Source: Microcebus murinus
Lineage: Eukaryota > Chordata > Mammalia > Primates > Cheirogaleidae
Direction of reading: 5' to 3'
Assembly: GCF_040939455.1 (NCBI RefSeq)
Contig: NC_134110.1
Coordinates: 752,001-816,000, forward strand
Length of the DNA stretch: 64,000 bases
Position 1 is the first letter of the stretch. Every line of letters starts with the position of its first letter. A program made the translations under genes and the position numbers. The notes beneath the pieces were generated by a model. It did no database searches. It had not been told where the DNA came from and saw nothing but the letters and a program-made list of their open reading frames with translations. Below are positions 12,271 through 23,623 of the stretch, in pieces.

Positions 12271-13477
12271 AAATTTTTTAAGTTTCAAAAAATAGCGTAA
12301 GCAATGTAAACACCGCAAGTAAAATGCATTGTTGAGAAAAAGAAAAGGGGAGCAGACCAGAAGAAAATATTTTCACACCGTCTACCTGGAGGGGTGGGGG
12401 ATGGCTATCTAGAGATGCCCTTGCCAGATGAATGGTGGGAAAGGAAGGGTCTGGGCTCCGGGTACAGGAGGGACGGGCGCAGCTCAGCTGTGGTTTGGAG
12501 GGAAGGTGCAGAGCACCCCCGAGACCAAGAAAACTGTGACGCAGAACAGGAGAAAAAAAAAACACATCAGCAAAGACCAACCCCGGGAAGCTCAGAGCCC
12601 AGCGAAGGGCCGGCGGGGCTCGTTCCTCCTCCCCACACCCTCCGTCATCAGCGGGGCAGCTGCTTGGAGGCTTTTCCACCCCCAGGAGCCCAAGCCTGCT
12701 GCAGCCACCGAGCTGGGACCTTCCTGAAAGCAAAGCATCGGGCTCCCAGCGCGCCGCCCCCGCCCCTGTGGCATGCGCCCAGCCCACGCGCCCCACCAGC
12801 CCACCCGTGACCACAGCCCGAGCGGACAAGGCGTCACCATGCGGCTCCCCTGCCGGTGGGGACCCCTGACCATGCCAGGGAGCTCAAGCCCTTTGGCGTT
12901 GGCATCACCCATCGCACGCAGATGGCCCCCTGCCTGCCCAGCCCGCCGGAGGCCCCGGAGCGTGTGCGGTCCAGAGTCGAACGTCCCCTGCGTCCAGGGA
13001 GCGGACCGTGGAGTGGGGCGTGGTCCGTCCTCCTCCCAGACTCTCCTCCCCGCCGCTGCTGCGCCCACGGCACCCACCAAGGCTTCCGCAGAGAGGGGCT
13101 CACACCTTTGCCCTCGCGCACCTGCAGTGGCCAGGGCGCTTGGTCTGGGGGTGCCCCTCCCCCGGCTGACACTTCCCAGGGACGTCTGCGGGGTAGAGCA
13201 GGGGGAGGTACAGACACCAAGGATCCCACACCCCAGCACTCAAGGGGGTGCCAGGGCGCACGAGGGGACACTGGGCCGGGGACCCAGGAGGCGAGGGGGC
13301 CCACGTGGGTGGACCTGGCGGGAGAGCGCAGTGTGGTCCGAGCTGCCAGCAGCCCGGTGGGCGCCCATCCCCTCCAGGAAAGCCCGCTTTCGGACTGGGG
13401 CGGGAAGTCCGCAGTCCGTGGCACCATTGCTCAGCGAGTGACCAGACACTGGAGGGAGATTCTGGGGGCAGAGGTGC
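12271..13477. other. Unique GC-rich stretch with CpG-containing segments
   Basis: 12560-13480 is GC-rich with scattered CpGs. Long overlapping open frames occur on both strands (for example 12592-13239 minus and 12773-13441 plus), but neither resembles a known protein and each is the shadow of the other. Confidence 0.45.
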
Positions 13478-16400
13478 CCAAAACTAAGCTTCACAGTTGA
13501 TGGAGAAATTAAGTCTTTTCTGGACAAGCAAACACTGAGGGAAATTGCCATGCCCAGACCTACATGCAGGACATACTCAGAACTGCGATATACGTGAATC
13601 AGCACAGCAGATACCCAACCAGGGTAAAATCACCTTAAAAACAAAAAACCCTAAAACTCACATCTCTTATAAAACAATAGCACAAGAGGGAAAACAAAGC
13701 AACGAGGCCCTACTCAACATGATGAACAGATAAACATCCCACATATCAATTCTATCCCTCAATGTTAATGGTCTGAATGTTCCTCTCGAAAGACACAGGC
13801 TGCCTGAGCGGATGAAAAAACACAAGCCAAGTATCTGCTGTCTCCAGGAAACACATCTAGACCACAAGGACACACACAGACTCGACATGAAAGGATGAAG
13901 AAAACATTCCATGCAAGTGGAAATCAAAAGACAGCAGGCGTAGCCATTCTCGTATCAGATAAAATTAACGTTAAACCAACAAAGGTAGAGAAAGACAAAG
14001 AGTTTAATTATATAATGGCAAAGAGAGCAATTCAACAAGAAGACATACAGTCCTAAATACATATGCACCTAACACACAAGCTCCAAGATATGTAGAGCAA
14101 ATTTTACTAGACCAAAGAAATAAATAGCATCATCATAATTGTTGGGGATCTCAAGACACCACTGTCAGAGTTGGAAAAAATCATGAAAGTGGAAAATAAA
14201 TAGACAAACAATGGACTTAAACTGGAATCAAATAGACCTAACAGACAGTCACAGAACATTCTACATGAAAACTACTGGATATACATTCTTTTCAGCACAT
14301 GGGACATTCTCCAAGACAGATCATACCTTAGGCCGCAAAACAAGTCTCAACAAACTAAAAAAAAAAAAAAAAAAAAAAATTAAAAACATACCATGTGTCT
14401 TATCAGACCACACAGGAATAAAACTAGAAATCAATCATAATAGAAACACTCAAACCTACACAAAATCATGGAAATTAAACAACATGTTGCTGAATGATTA
14501 CTGAGTCAAGAATGAAATTAAGATGTAAATCAATAGATTCTTTGAACTAAATGACAAAGGAGACACAAGCTATCAAAATCTTTGGGACACAGCAAAAGCA
14601 TTCCTCAGGGAAAATTCATAGCCTTAAATGCCTACATCAAAAAAGACAGAAAGATCACAAACCCTCAACAAACTAGGCATAGAAGGAAAATATTTCAAAA
14701 TTATATAACAAACCCAAAGCCAACATCATACTGAATGGGGAAAAGTTGAAAACATTCCCCCTAAGAACTGGAACAAGACAAGCATGCCCACTGTCACCAC
14801 TTCTATGCGACATAGTGCTGGAAGCCCTAGCCAGAGCAATCAGGCCAGAAAAAGAAATAAAGGGCATCCAAATCAGGAAAGAGGATGTCAAACTATTGCT
14901 TTTCACTGACACTATGATCTTGTATCTAGAAAACCCCAAAGACTGCATCAAGAGACTCCTGGAATTCATAAATAAATTCATCAAAGTCTCAGGTTACAAA
15001 ATCAATGTACACAAATCAATAGCATTTCTATATACCAATAACAGTCAAGCTGAGAGTCAAATCAAAGACTCAATGCCATTCACAATAGCTACAAAGAAAA
15101 TAAAGTACCTAGGAACATACTTAACCAAGAAGGTAAAAGGAAGAACAAACCAAACCAAAGCCAGCAGAAGAAATAACAAAGGTCAGAGCAGAACTAAATA
15201 AAATGGAAACAAAAAAATAGAAAGGATCAAGGAAACAAAAAGTTGATTCTTTCATAAGATAAACAAAATCAACAGACCTCTTGCTAAATTAACCAGGAAT
15301 AAAAGAGAAAGGAACCAAATAAGCTCCATCAGAAATGAAAAAGGAGACATGATGACTAATACAACAGAGATACAAAACATCATCAGTAAATACTATGAAA
15401 ATTTCTACACACATAAACTATAAAACATAGAGGAAATGAACAAATTCCTGGAAACACAAAACCTTCCAAGACTCAATAAGGAATAAATAGAACTCCTGAA
15501 CAGACCAGTAATGAACAGTGAGATTGCTATAGTAATAAAAAAAAAAACCTCCTGACAAAAAAAAAAAAAAAATCCCCAGACCAGATAGATTTATATGCAA
15601 ATTCTACCAGAATTACAAATAAGAGCTGGTAATTCTACCAGAAATTGTGCCATAATTTTGAGAAGGAAGGAATCCTCCCCAACTCATTCTATGAAGCCAG
15701 CAGCACCTTGATACCAAAGCCAGGAAAGGACACAACAAAAAAGAAAACTACAGACCAATATTCCTTACGAATGAAGATGCAAAAATCCTCAACAAAATAT
15801 TAGCAAATAAAATTCAACAGCACATCAAAGAAATTATCCACCATGACCAAGTCGGCTTCATCCCAGGGATATAAGGATGGTTCAACATACATAAATCAAT
15901 AAATGTGTTTCACCACATAAACAGAAGCAAAAGCAAAGACCACATGATCATCTTAATAGATGCAGAAAAAGCATTTGACAAAATCCAGCACCCTTTCATG
16001 ATAAAAACCCTCAACAAACTAGGCATAGAAGGAAAACATTTCAAAATTATATAACAAACCCAAAGCCAACATCATACTGAATGGGGAAAAGTTGAAAACA
16101 TTCCCCCTAAGAACTGGAACAAGAAGGTAAAATATCTCTACAAGGAGAACTATGAAACACTGACAAAAGAAATTGCAGAGGACAAAAACAAATGGAAAAA
16201 TACATCATGCTCATGGGCCAGTAAAGTCAACATTGTTAAAATGTCTATATCACTACCCAAAGTGATTTACACATTCAATGCAATCCCCATCAAAATATCA
16301 AAATCATACTTCACAGATCTATAAAAAATAATACTATGCTTTGTTTTTGAGCAGAAAAGAGCCCAAATAGCCAGAGCTATCTTAAGCAGAAAGAATAAAT

Positions 16401-17840
16401 CTGGAGACATCACATTTGAACTATATAACAAGGCTGTAGTAACCAAAACAGCATGGTATTGGTACTAATGTAGAGACATAGACCAATGGAACAGAATAGA
16501 GAACCCAGATATAAAACCATTTACCTAAAGCCAACTGATCTTTGACAAAGCAGACAACAACATACACTGGGGAAAAGAAGCCCTATTCAATAGATGGTGC
16601 TGGGAAAATTGGATACCCACAAGCAGAAGAATGAAACAGGAGCCCTATCTGTCACCACTCACAAAATTAATTAATTCAAGATGGATAAAAGACTTAAATG
16701 TAAGGCATGAAACCATAAGAATTATAGAACAAGATGTAGAAAAAAGTCTTCTAAATATCGGCCCATGCAAAGATTTTATGACTAAGACCCCCAGTGGCAA
16801 TCACAGCAACAAGAAAAATAAATAAATGGGATTAAACTAAAAAGCTTTCGCACAGCTAAGGAAATAATCAACAGAGCAAACAGGCAACCTACAGAATGAG
16901 AGAAAATATTAGCAAACTATACAACTAATAAAGGGCTAATGTCCAGCATCTACAGAGAACTCAAGCGAATCAGCAAGAAAACATCAAACAACCCATTAAA
17001 AAGTGGGAAAAGGACATGAAAAGAAGCTTTTCAAAAGAATACCCAGACATTGGTCCCATAAACATATGAAAAAATGTTCCATTTCACTAACCATCAGGCA
17101 GCTGCAAATTAAAACCACAATGAGATATCACCTCACCCCTGTTAGAATGACTTTCATTAAGTCCAAAAACAATAGATGCTGGCGTGGATGCAGAGAGAAA
17201 GGAACCGTTATACACTGTTGGTGGGACTGCAAATTCGTACCACCTCTGTGGAAAACAGAATGGAGATTCCTCAGAGAACTAAAAGTAGACCCACCATTCA
17301 ATCCAGCAATCCCACTACTGGGTATCTACCCAAAGGAAAAGAAGTGTTTTTATCAAAAAGACATCTGCACTCGAGTGTTTATCGCAGCACAATTTACAAT
17401 TTCAAGGATGTGGCATCAACCCAAGTGCCCATCAATTCATGAGTGGATCAATAAAATGTGGTGTATGTACACCATGGAATACTACTCTGTCATGACAAAG
17501 GATGAATGAATGCCTTTTGCAACAATCTGGATAGAACTAGAAACCATTGTCTCTAACCAAGTGAAGTATCTAAAGAATGGAAAAACAAACACCTCAGGTA
17601 CTCGCTATTAAATTGGAGCTAACGGACGAGCACACATGTGCACAGAGGGAAGTAAAGCTCAGTGGAAATCAAGCAGGGAGTGGGGAGGAAGGGAGGGACA
17701 AAGACCCTCCTAACAGGTACAATAAACACTATTTAGGTGATGGGCACGCTTACAGCCATGACTAAAGCATGACAAAAGTGACCCATATAACCAAACACAT
17801 TTATACCACCTTTATATTTTGAAATTTTAAAAAACCCATA
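13478..17840 (+). mobile_element. 5'-truncated L1 with internally rearranged ORF2
   Basis: Starts just before ORF2. The endonuclease part near 13760-13860 encodes NGLNVPLERHRLPE and CLQETH, the latter carrying the catalytic Glu region. The RT part at 14880-14940 reads [15 protein letters not shown], where the catalytic FADD has become FTDT. The C-terminal and 3' parts (16130-17790) follow, ending in the 3' UTR motif GTGACCCATATAACCAAACA and an A-rich tail. The ORF is broken by stops and frameshifts. A segment of about 475 bp (14660-15140) is out of place (see findings), so the element is inactive. Confidence 0.9.
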
Positions 17841-18371
17841 AAACTGATAAAGGACTTATATCCAAAATATATAAAGAATACTTATTTAAATGATAGGAAG
17901 AGAATCAATCCCAATTTTTAAAATGGACAAATAATTTTACTAGTCACCTCACCAAAGAAGATAAACAAGTGGTAAGTACATGAAAAGATTCATTAGAGAC
18001 ATGTGAATTAGAACCACATTGAGGCCGGGCACGGTGGCTCACGCCTGTAATCCTAGCACTCTGGGAGGCTGAGGTGGGCAGATCACTCAAGGTCAAGAGT
18101 CCAAAACCAGCCTGAGAGAGACCCTGGCTCTACTAAAAAAAAAAAATAAAAATAGAAATAAATTAATTGACCAACTAAAATATATATATACAAAAAATCA
18201 GCTGGGCATGGTGGCACATGCCTGTAGTCCCAGCTACTCGGGAGGCTGAGGCAGGAGGATCGCTTAAGCCCAGGAGTCTGAGGTTGCTGTGAGCGAGGCT
18301 GACACCACAGCACTCACTCTAGCCTGGGCCACAGAGTGAGACTCTGTCTCAAAAAAGAAAAAAAAAAAAAA
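17777..18371 (+). repeat. Tandem duplication, unit 1 (L1 3' end, older L1 piece, Alu)
   Basis: 17777-18021 (L1 3' UTR end plus an older L1 ORF2 piece) recurs at 18372-18598 with roughly 15-18 differences. An Alu (18022-18371) lies between the copies. The joint is the Alu poly(A) tail running straight into GTGACCCATG, where the first copy has AAAAGTGACCCATA. Confidence 0.85.
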
Positions 18372-18372
18372 G
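18022..18372 (+). repeat. Alu SINE (strepsirrhine type) at the duplication joint
   Basis: Full-length from GGCCGGGCACGGTGG to a tail of A's with one G. The 5' flank GAATTAGAACCACATTGAG is not repeated after the tail, so the usual target duplication is missing on the 3' side. Confidence 0.92.
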
Positions 18373-18598
18373 TGACCCATGTAACCAAACACATTTATAC
18401 CACCTTTATATTTTGAAATTTTAAAAAACCCATAAAACTGACAAAGAACTTATATCCAAAATATATAAAGAACACTTATCCAAATAATAGGAAGAGAATC
18501 AATCCCAACCTTTTAAAATGGACAAATAATTTTATTAGTCACCACACCAAAGAAGACAAACAAGTGGTGAGTACATGAGAAGATTCACTAGAGACATG
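18372..18598 (+). repeat. Tandem duplication, unit 2 (partial)
   Basis: Second copy of 17777-18005, ending at GATTCACTAGAGACATG where array 1 begins. A small echo GATTCACTAGAGACA follows at 18599. Confidence 0.85.
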
Positions 18599-18614
18599 GA
18601 TTCACTAGAGACAC

Positions 18615-19655
18615 TGGACACACGGCCCAGTGTCGACTGTAGTGGACAGCCACAGATGAACCCGCACAGCCCAGTGTTGACTGTAGTGGACAGCCACAGA
18701 TGAACCCGCACAGCCCAGTGTTGACTGTAGTGGACAGCCACAGATGGACACACACAGCCCAGTGTTGACTGTAGTGGACAGCCACAGATGAACCCACACA
18801 GCCCAGTGTCGACTGTAGTGGACAGCCACAGATGGACACACACAGCCCAGTGTTGACTGTAGTGGACAGCCACAGATGAACCCGCACAGCCCAGTGTTGA
18901 CTGTAGTGGACAGCCACAGATGGACACACACAGCCCAGTGTTGACTGTAGTGGACAGCCACAGATGAACCCGCACAGCCCAGTGTCGACTGTAGTGGACA
19001 GCCACAGATGGACACACACAGCCCAGTGTTGACTGTAGTGGACAGCCACAGATGAACCCGCACAGCCCAGTGTTGACTGTAGTGGACAGCCACAGATGAA
19101 CCCACACAGCCCAGTGTCGACTGTAGTGGACAGCCACAGATGGACACACACAGCCCAGTGTTGACTGTAGTGGACAGCCACAGATGAACCCGCACAGCCC
19201 AGTGTCGACTGTAGTGGACAGCCACAGATGGACACACACAGCCCAGCGTTGACTGTAGTGGACAGCCACAGATGAACCCACACAGCCCAGTGTCGACTGT
19301 AGTGGACAGCCACAGATGGACACACACAGCCCAGTGTTGACTGTAGTGGACAGCCACAGATGAACCCGCACAGCCCAGTGTCGACTGTAGTGGACAGCCA
19401 CAGATGGACACACACAGCCCAGTGTTGACTGTAGTGGACAGCCACAGATGAACCCGCACAGCCCAGTGTCGACTGTAGTGGACAGCCACAGATGGACACA
19501 CACAGCCCAGTGTTGACTGTAGTGGACAGCCACAGATGAACCCGCACAGCCCAGTGTCGACTGTAGTGGACAGCCACAGATGGACACACACAGCCCAGTG
19601 TTGACTGTAGTGGACAGCCACAGATGAACCCGCACAGCCCGGCGTCAACTGAGGT
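18615..19655. repeat. 44-bp minisatellite array 1 (about 23 units, alternating 88-bp dimer)
   Basis: Successive CCCAGTG starts at 18626, 18670 and 18714 give an exact 44-bp period; 23 whole units end at 19637. Two variants alternate: type A with ATGAACCCGCACAG and type B with ATGGACACACACAG, so the right half is a clean A-B dimer of 88 bp. A C/T switch at GTCGAC/GTTGAC also alternates. The array begins inside a B unit (GGACACACGG) and ends in a variant reading GCGTCAACTGAGGT, a rare form also present in array 2 near 21570. Minus-strand frames of 333-366 codons exist only because the unit lacks stops. Confidence 0.95.
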
Positions 19656-20340
19656 GAACTAGAACCACGTCGAGATACACCCTACATGCTCAACAGAACG
19701 GGCTAAAATTAAAGACTGGCAATACCAAGTGTTGCTGAGGACACGGGATACTCGAAACTGTCCTACGCTGACGGCAGGAATGCAAAACGGCACAGCCACT
19801 TAGGAAAAGTCTTAAAGCCTCTTATAAAATTAACCATGCGCTCACTCTATGGCCCAGCGGTCCTGCTCCTAGACGTCGACCCATGAGGTAGGGAGACCTA
19901 AGTTCACACAAAGGCGGGAACTTTATTCAGAAACGAAGCCCAGATACCTATCACCTGCCGAACAGATAAACGAATCCTGTCTGTGCGAGGGAATACTACT
20001 CAGCAATGAAAAGGAGGGATCGCTGACGCGTACGAGAGCATGGGCGGCTCTCAACAGCACAACGCTAAGTCAAAGAAGTCGCACGCCAACAGATATGTAG
20101 AATCGACTTACATGGACTCTACACAAAGCAAAGCCATGACGGAAAGCAGATCGGTGATACCAGGGACCGTGACGGGGGGACCGGCTGCCAAGGGGATGTG
20201 GGGGTGACGTAATCGTTCAGCATCGTGATCGTGGTGGATGCACACCGTGTGTCCTTGTGAGAGCTCATCAGATGGCAGTGTTTGAACTGATGTATTTTAC
20301 TGTATGCAAATCATTCAAATAAACTGACGTTTAAAACTGA
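19656..20340 (+). repeat. Older L1 3' region (continuation of the L1 interrupted by array 1)
   Basis: Resumes with GAACTAGAACCACGTCGAGA, the continuation of the GAATTAGAACCACATTGAG end seen at 18003-18021. It then shows GGCTAAAATTAAAGACTGGC, a CCCAGCGGTCCTGCTCCTAG segment and a 3' end near AATAAACTGACGTTTAAAAC. Confidence 0.75.
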
Positions 20341-20805
20341 CTTTTAAAAATCCTCTTCTCCCACAGTGCAAAGAAAACATCCAGCCCCCAACACAGAGAA
20401 ACTAGCCGTTTTCTAGCCCTTTGAGAGAAGGAAGGAGAAAATACCTAACTTCTCTACTAGGCCATCCTGCCTCACTTATAAAACAAACATCCCCCTTCAG
20501 CTTTGTAAGTGCACTGACTTCTCTCGCGTGTGACCCGGAGAGCTCTAACATATTTTTTATGGGAAAAGAAAGTTTCTTGAGTAACTGAGGAAGCCGACAC
20601 TACCTGGACACATGATGCCATGAGACGTTCCGACACTGCGCGCGGATGGCCGCGCAGATTTTCAGCCCGCCGTCTTCCCAACACCGTCCCACGCATGCCC
20701 GGCGCGGCCCGCCACCTGGCCTGCACAGAGGCTACGCGAGGATGCCCAGACCCAGCCTCCCGGCAGGATGGTCTCAACATCCACTCTGCGGTGAGATGGA
20801 ACAAG
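20341..20805. other. Unique sequence
   Basis: No gene or repeat recognised. The part from 20630 to 20780 is CpG-rich. Confidence 0.4.
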
Positions 20806-22108
20806 TTAACCACTTCGGTACCAGCATCGACTGTAGTGGACAGCCGCAGATGAACACGCACAGCCCGGCGTCGACTATAGCTGACAGCCGCAGATGAACG
20901 CGCACAGCCCAGTGTCGACTGGAGTGGACAGCCACAGATGAACACACACAGCCCAGCATCGACTATAGTGGACAGCCACAGATGAACCCGCACAGCCCAG
21001 TGTTGACTGTAGTGGACAGCCACAGATGAACACACACAGCCCAGTGTCGACTGTAGTGGACAGCCACATATGAACCCACACAGCCCAGTGTCGACTGTAG
21101 TAGACAGCCACATATGAACCCACACAGCCCAGTGTCGACTGTAGTGGACAGCCACAGATGAACCCACACAGCCCAGTGTCGACTATAGTGGACAGCCACA
21201 GATGAACCCACACAGCCCAGTGTCGACTATAGTGGACAGCCACAGATGAATGCACACAGCCCGGCGTCAACTGTAGTCAGCAGCCACAGACAAATGCTCA
21301 CAGCCCAGTGTCGACTGTAGCGGACAGCCACAGATGAACACACACAGCCTAGCATCAACTATAGTGGACAGCCACAGATAAACATGCACAGCCCGGCATT
21401 GACTATAGTGGACAGCCACATATGAACCCACACAGCCCAGTGTCGACTGTAGTGGACAGCCACAGATGAACACGCACAGCCCAGTGTCGACTGTAGTGGA
21501 CAGCCACAGATGAACCCGCACAGCCCGGCGTCGACTGTAGTGGACAGCCACAGATGAACCCGCACAGCCCGGTGTCAACTGAGGTCAATAGCCACAGATG
21601 AATGCACACAGCCCGGCGTCAACTGTAGTCAGCAGCCACAGACGAATGCGTACAGCCCAGTGTTGACTGTAGTCAACAGCCACAGACAAATGTGCAGAGC
21701 CCGGCGTCAACTGTAGTCGACAGCCACAGACGAACACGCACAGCCCGGCATCGACTACAGTCGACAGCCACAGACGAACGTGCATAGCCCAGCCACAGAT
21801 AAACGCGCACAGCGACTTTAGCCGACAGCTGTGATATGACTTTTCTAATTTTTCATTTATCAAAATAAAAGTGTGAACATTTAAAAATAACGTCATGAAA
21901 ACATGTATGCACATGTTACCTGTTCTGATTCACATGACAAGCAAAGCCGCCTGTAAAGGAAAACACGCTCCCAGGGCTCTCAAGCTTTCCCCGTCACACG
22001 AGAGCAAGACGGACGCGCCGTCAACGCGCAGCGCAGACCGCCGTGCGGACCGTGAGTGCGGCTGTGGGCGAGGCTTCGCGGCGGTGGGCGCCGGGCCCGA
22101 GTGGTCAA
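20806..22108. mobile_element. piggyBac-like nonautonomous element carrying minisatellite array 2
   Basis: Left end TTAACCACTTCGGTACCAGC (TTAA at 20806-20809). Right end GGGCCCGAGTGGTCAA (22093-22108) is a decayed inverse of it. The short relative at 57889-58268 keeps a perfect right end, GTACCAAAGTGGTTAA, which is the inverted form of TTAACCACTTTGGTAC. The TTAA target and the short termini fit the piggyBac superfamily. About 1,000 bp of the interior is the 44-bp array. The rest (21820-22090) aligns well with 57940-58250, including GACAGCTGTGAT, TTTTTCATTTATCAAAAT and AGAGCAAGACGGAC. No transposase is present. Confidence 0.8.
20820..21826. repeat. 44-bp minisatellite array 2 (about 23 diverged units)
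   Basis: Same unit as array 1 (starts at 20820 and 20864, spacing 44) but with more variation between units. Some units keep the near-palindrome GTCGACT-xx-AGTCGAC (around 21715-21725 and 21750-21765). Type B units with GGACACACACAG, common in array 1, are absent here. The last unit runs into the piggyBac interior at CGACTTTAGCCGACAGC. Confidence 0.93.
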
Positions 22109-22807
22109 GCTCGACTCTCTGGGACGGCTCCACTGAAGGAGCAGCCAGGACCCCGTGCGGTGAGGTCACCGCGGGGCGGCCCGTCCTTGGGCTGCGGCAC
22201 TCGGCCGGCTCTGCGTGTTTCCAGCGAAGGCACAAACAGCAGAGCCCGGTGCCCGCCTGACTCCCAAGGGCCGCTGAGCCGGCGGCCGCTGCGTCCCAGT
22301 GCCCGGCGCGTGTGACAGCTCCGGGGGAGCACAGCCCTCCTCCCCACGGTGAGCCCACGCCGTGCGTGCTCAGAGCAGCGGCACAGCCAGCCACCGCGCC
22401 TGGGCCTCGGCGTGACGGCTGTCACGGCGTCACGGTTCCCCTGGACGCTGGGAGTTGCCTCCAAGACCACGGCCAAACGTGTAAGGGTCTGTATGGTGAC
22501 AGACATAATGACCAGACAGAAAGGGCCTAGCAGCTCCACCGTGCAATTTTAAACCTCAAAGTGTCAAACACAAATAAATAAATGAACCTCCTCGTCTTAC
22601 TTGGAGAAGCTGTCACTACCCCAGCCTCCCTCGCGGCCCCCTCGGTGGCTGGGCAAGTGGCCCTTCTTGGCTGACAGGGCCTCATTCTGTGCCGGTGCAG
22701 GGGTCTGGACGGCTTGGACAGGAGGCTGGTCCAGGTGACCAGAGTCTGCAAGCTTGAGGGTGTGGAGCCGGGTAGAACATGCCTCACTTACCGCTAGTTT
22801 TTGTTGT
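22109..22807. other. Unique GC-rich sequence
   Basis: CpG-rich up to about 22450, part of a GC-rich block that includes the right end of the piggyBac element. No gene recognised. Confidence 0.4.
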
Positions 22808-23118
22808 GTTTTTTTTTTTTTGAGATAGAGTCTCACTCTGTTGCCCAGGCTAGAGTGAGTGCCGTGGCGTCAGCCTAGCTCACAGCAACCTCAGACTCCT
22901 GGGCTCAAGCGATCCTCCTGCCTCAGCCTCCCGAGTAGCTGGGACTACAGGCATGCGCCACCACGCTCGGCTAATTTTTTCTCTATATATATATATATTA
23001 GTTGGCCAATTAATTTCTTTCTATTTATAGTAGAGATGGGGTCTCGCTCTTGCTCAGGCTGGTTTTGAACTCCTGACCTTGAGCGATCCACCCGCCTGGG
23101 CCTCCCAGAGTGCTAGGA
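22808..23118 (-). repeat. Alu SINE, minus strand, 5' truncated
   Basis: Poly(T) start and the full right arm and linker (TTGGCCAATTAA). It stops at CAGAGTGCTAGGATT, without the usual final bases of the left arm. Confidence 0.9.
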
Positions 23119-23419
23119 TTCGTTAGTTTTTAATTAGGAAATTGCACTTGCCCGTATCAGGTTTCTGCCTGCCTGGGTCTAAGCGTGCACCTGGCACTCG
23201 AGAGTCCGCGTGAGTCTCTCAGGACGTGTGTGAACACTCATGCCCGACTGTCCGCACACTTCTGTCTAAGTGCGGGTGGTCCCAGGGTGTGACCACGTCC
23301 TTCGCAACCCGGGACCTCCCGTCAGAGTTGTCCCTGCACCTCCACCTGCGTGGTACTGCGTGGGCAAGGCCGCGTGGGGCACGGCGACAGAAAGGAAAGT
23401 GCTCTGGGCAGCAGACCAG

Positions 23420-23550
23420 GGCTCCGGCTGAGTAGCTGTTCACCATGAGACAACTTGCTTTACCTCTCTGATACACCTCTATTTCCTTCTCTGTAAAATA
23501 AAGATAAGCATATTTAATCCACCAGGTTCATAGGAAGACTGGATGAGCAG
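23420..23550 (+). repeat. MIR SINE fragment
   Basis: CAACTTGCTTTACCTCTCTG followed by TTTCCTTCTCTGTAAAATAA matches the MIR core. Decayed. Confidence 0.6.
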
Positions 23551-23623
23551 ACTTGTGCAGAAGCATTTTCAGAGTGTTTATTACGTAGCAATAACAATAA
23601 TAATGGGATAGTGCAGTATTAGG

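Noticed and set aside
14641..15141. Two separate L1 insertions to explain the out-of-order ORF2 segments
   Set aside because: No A-tail or target duplication separates the pieces, and the displaced stretch is exactly what is missing downstream, so rearrangement within one element fits better.
18535..19648. Long minus-strand ORFs (333-366 codons) with a repeated Cys/Trp-rich motif
   Set aside because: They are open only because the 44-bp unit has no stop in any minus frame. Three overlapping frames cannot all be genes, and there is no promoter, splice or homology support.
18615..21826. Possible CRISPR-like array
   Set aside because: The whole 44-bp unit repeats without unique spacers, and the context is a primate genome. 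It is a minisatellite.
20820..21826. Possible centromeric satellite with CENP-B boxes
   Set aside because: Units contain CCCGGCGTCGAC-type text but not the full CENP-B box spacing, and the arrays are only about 1 kb within unique DNA.
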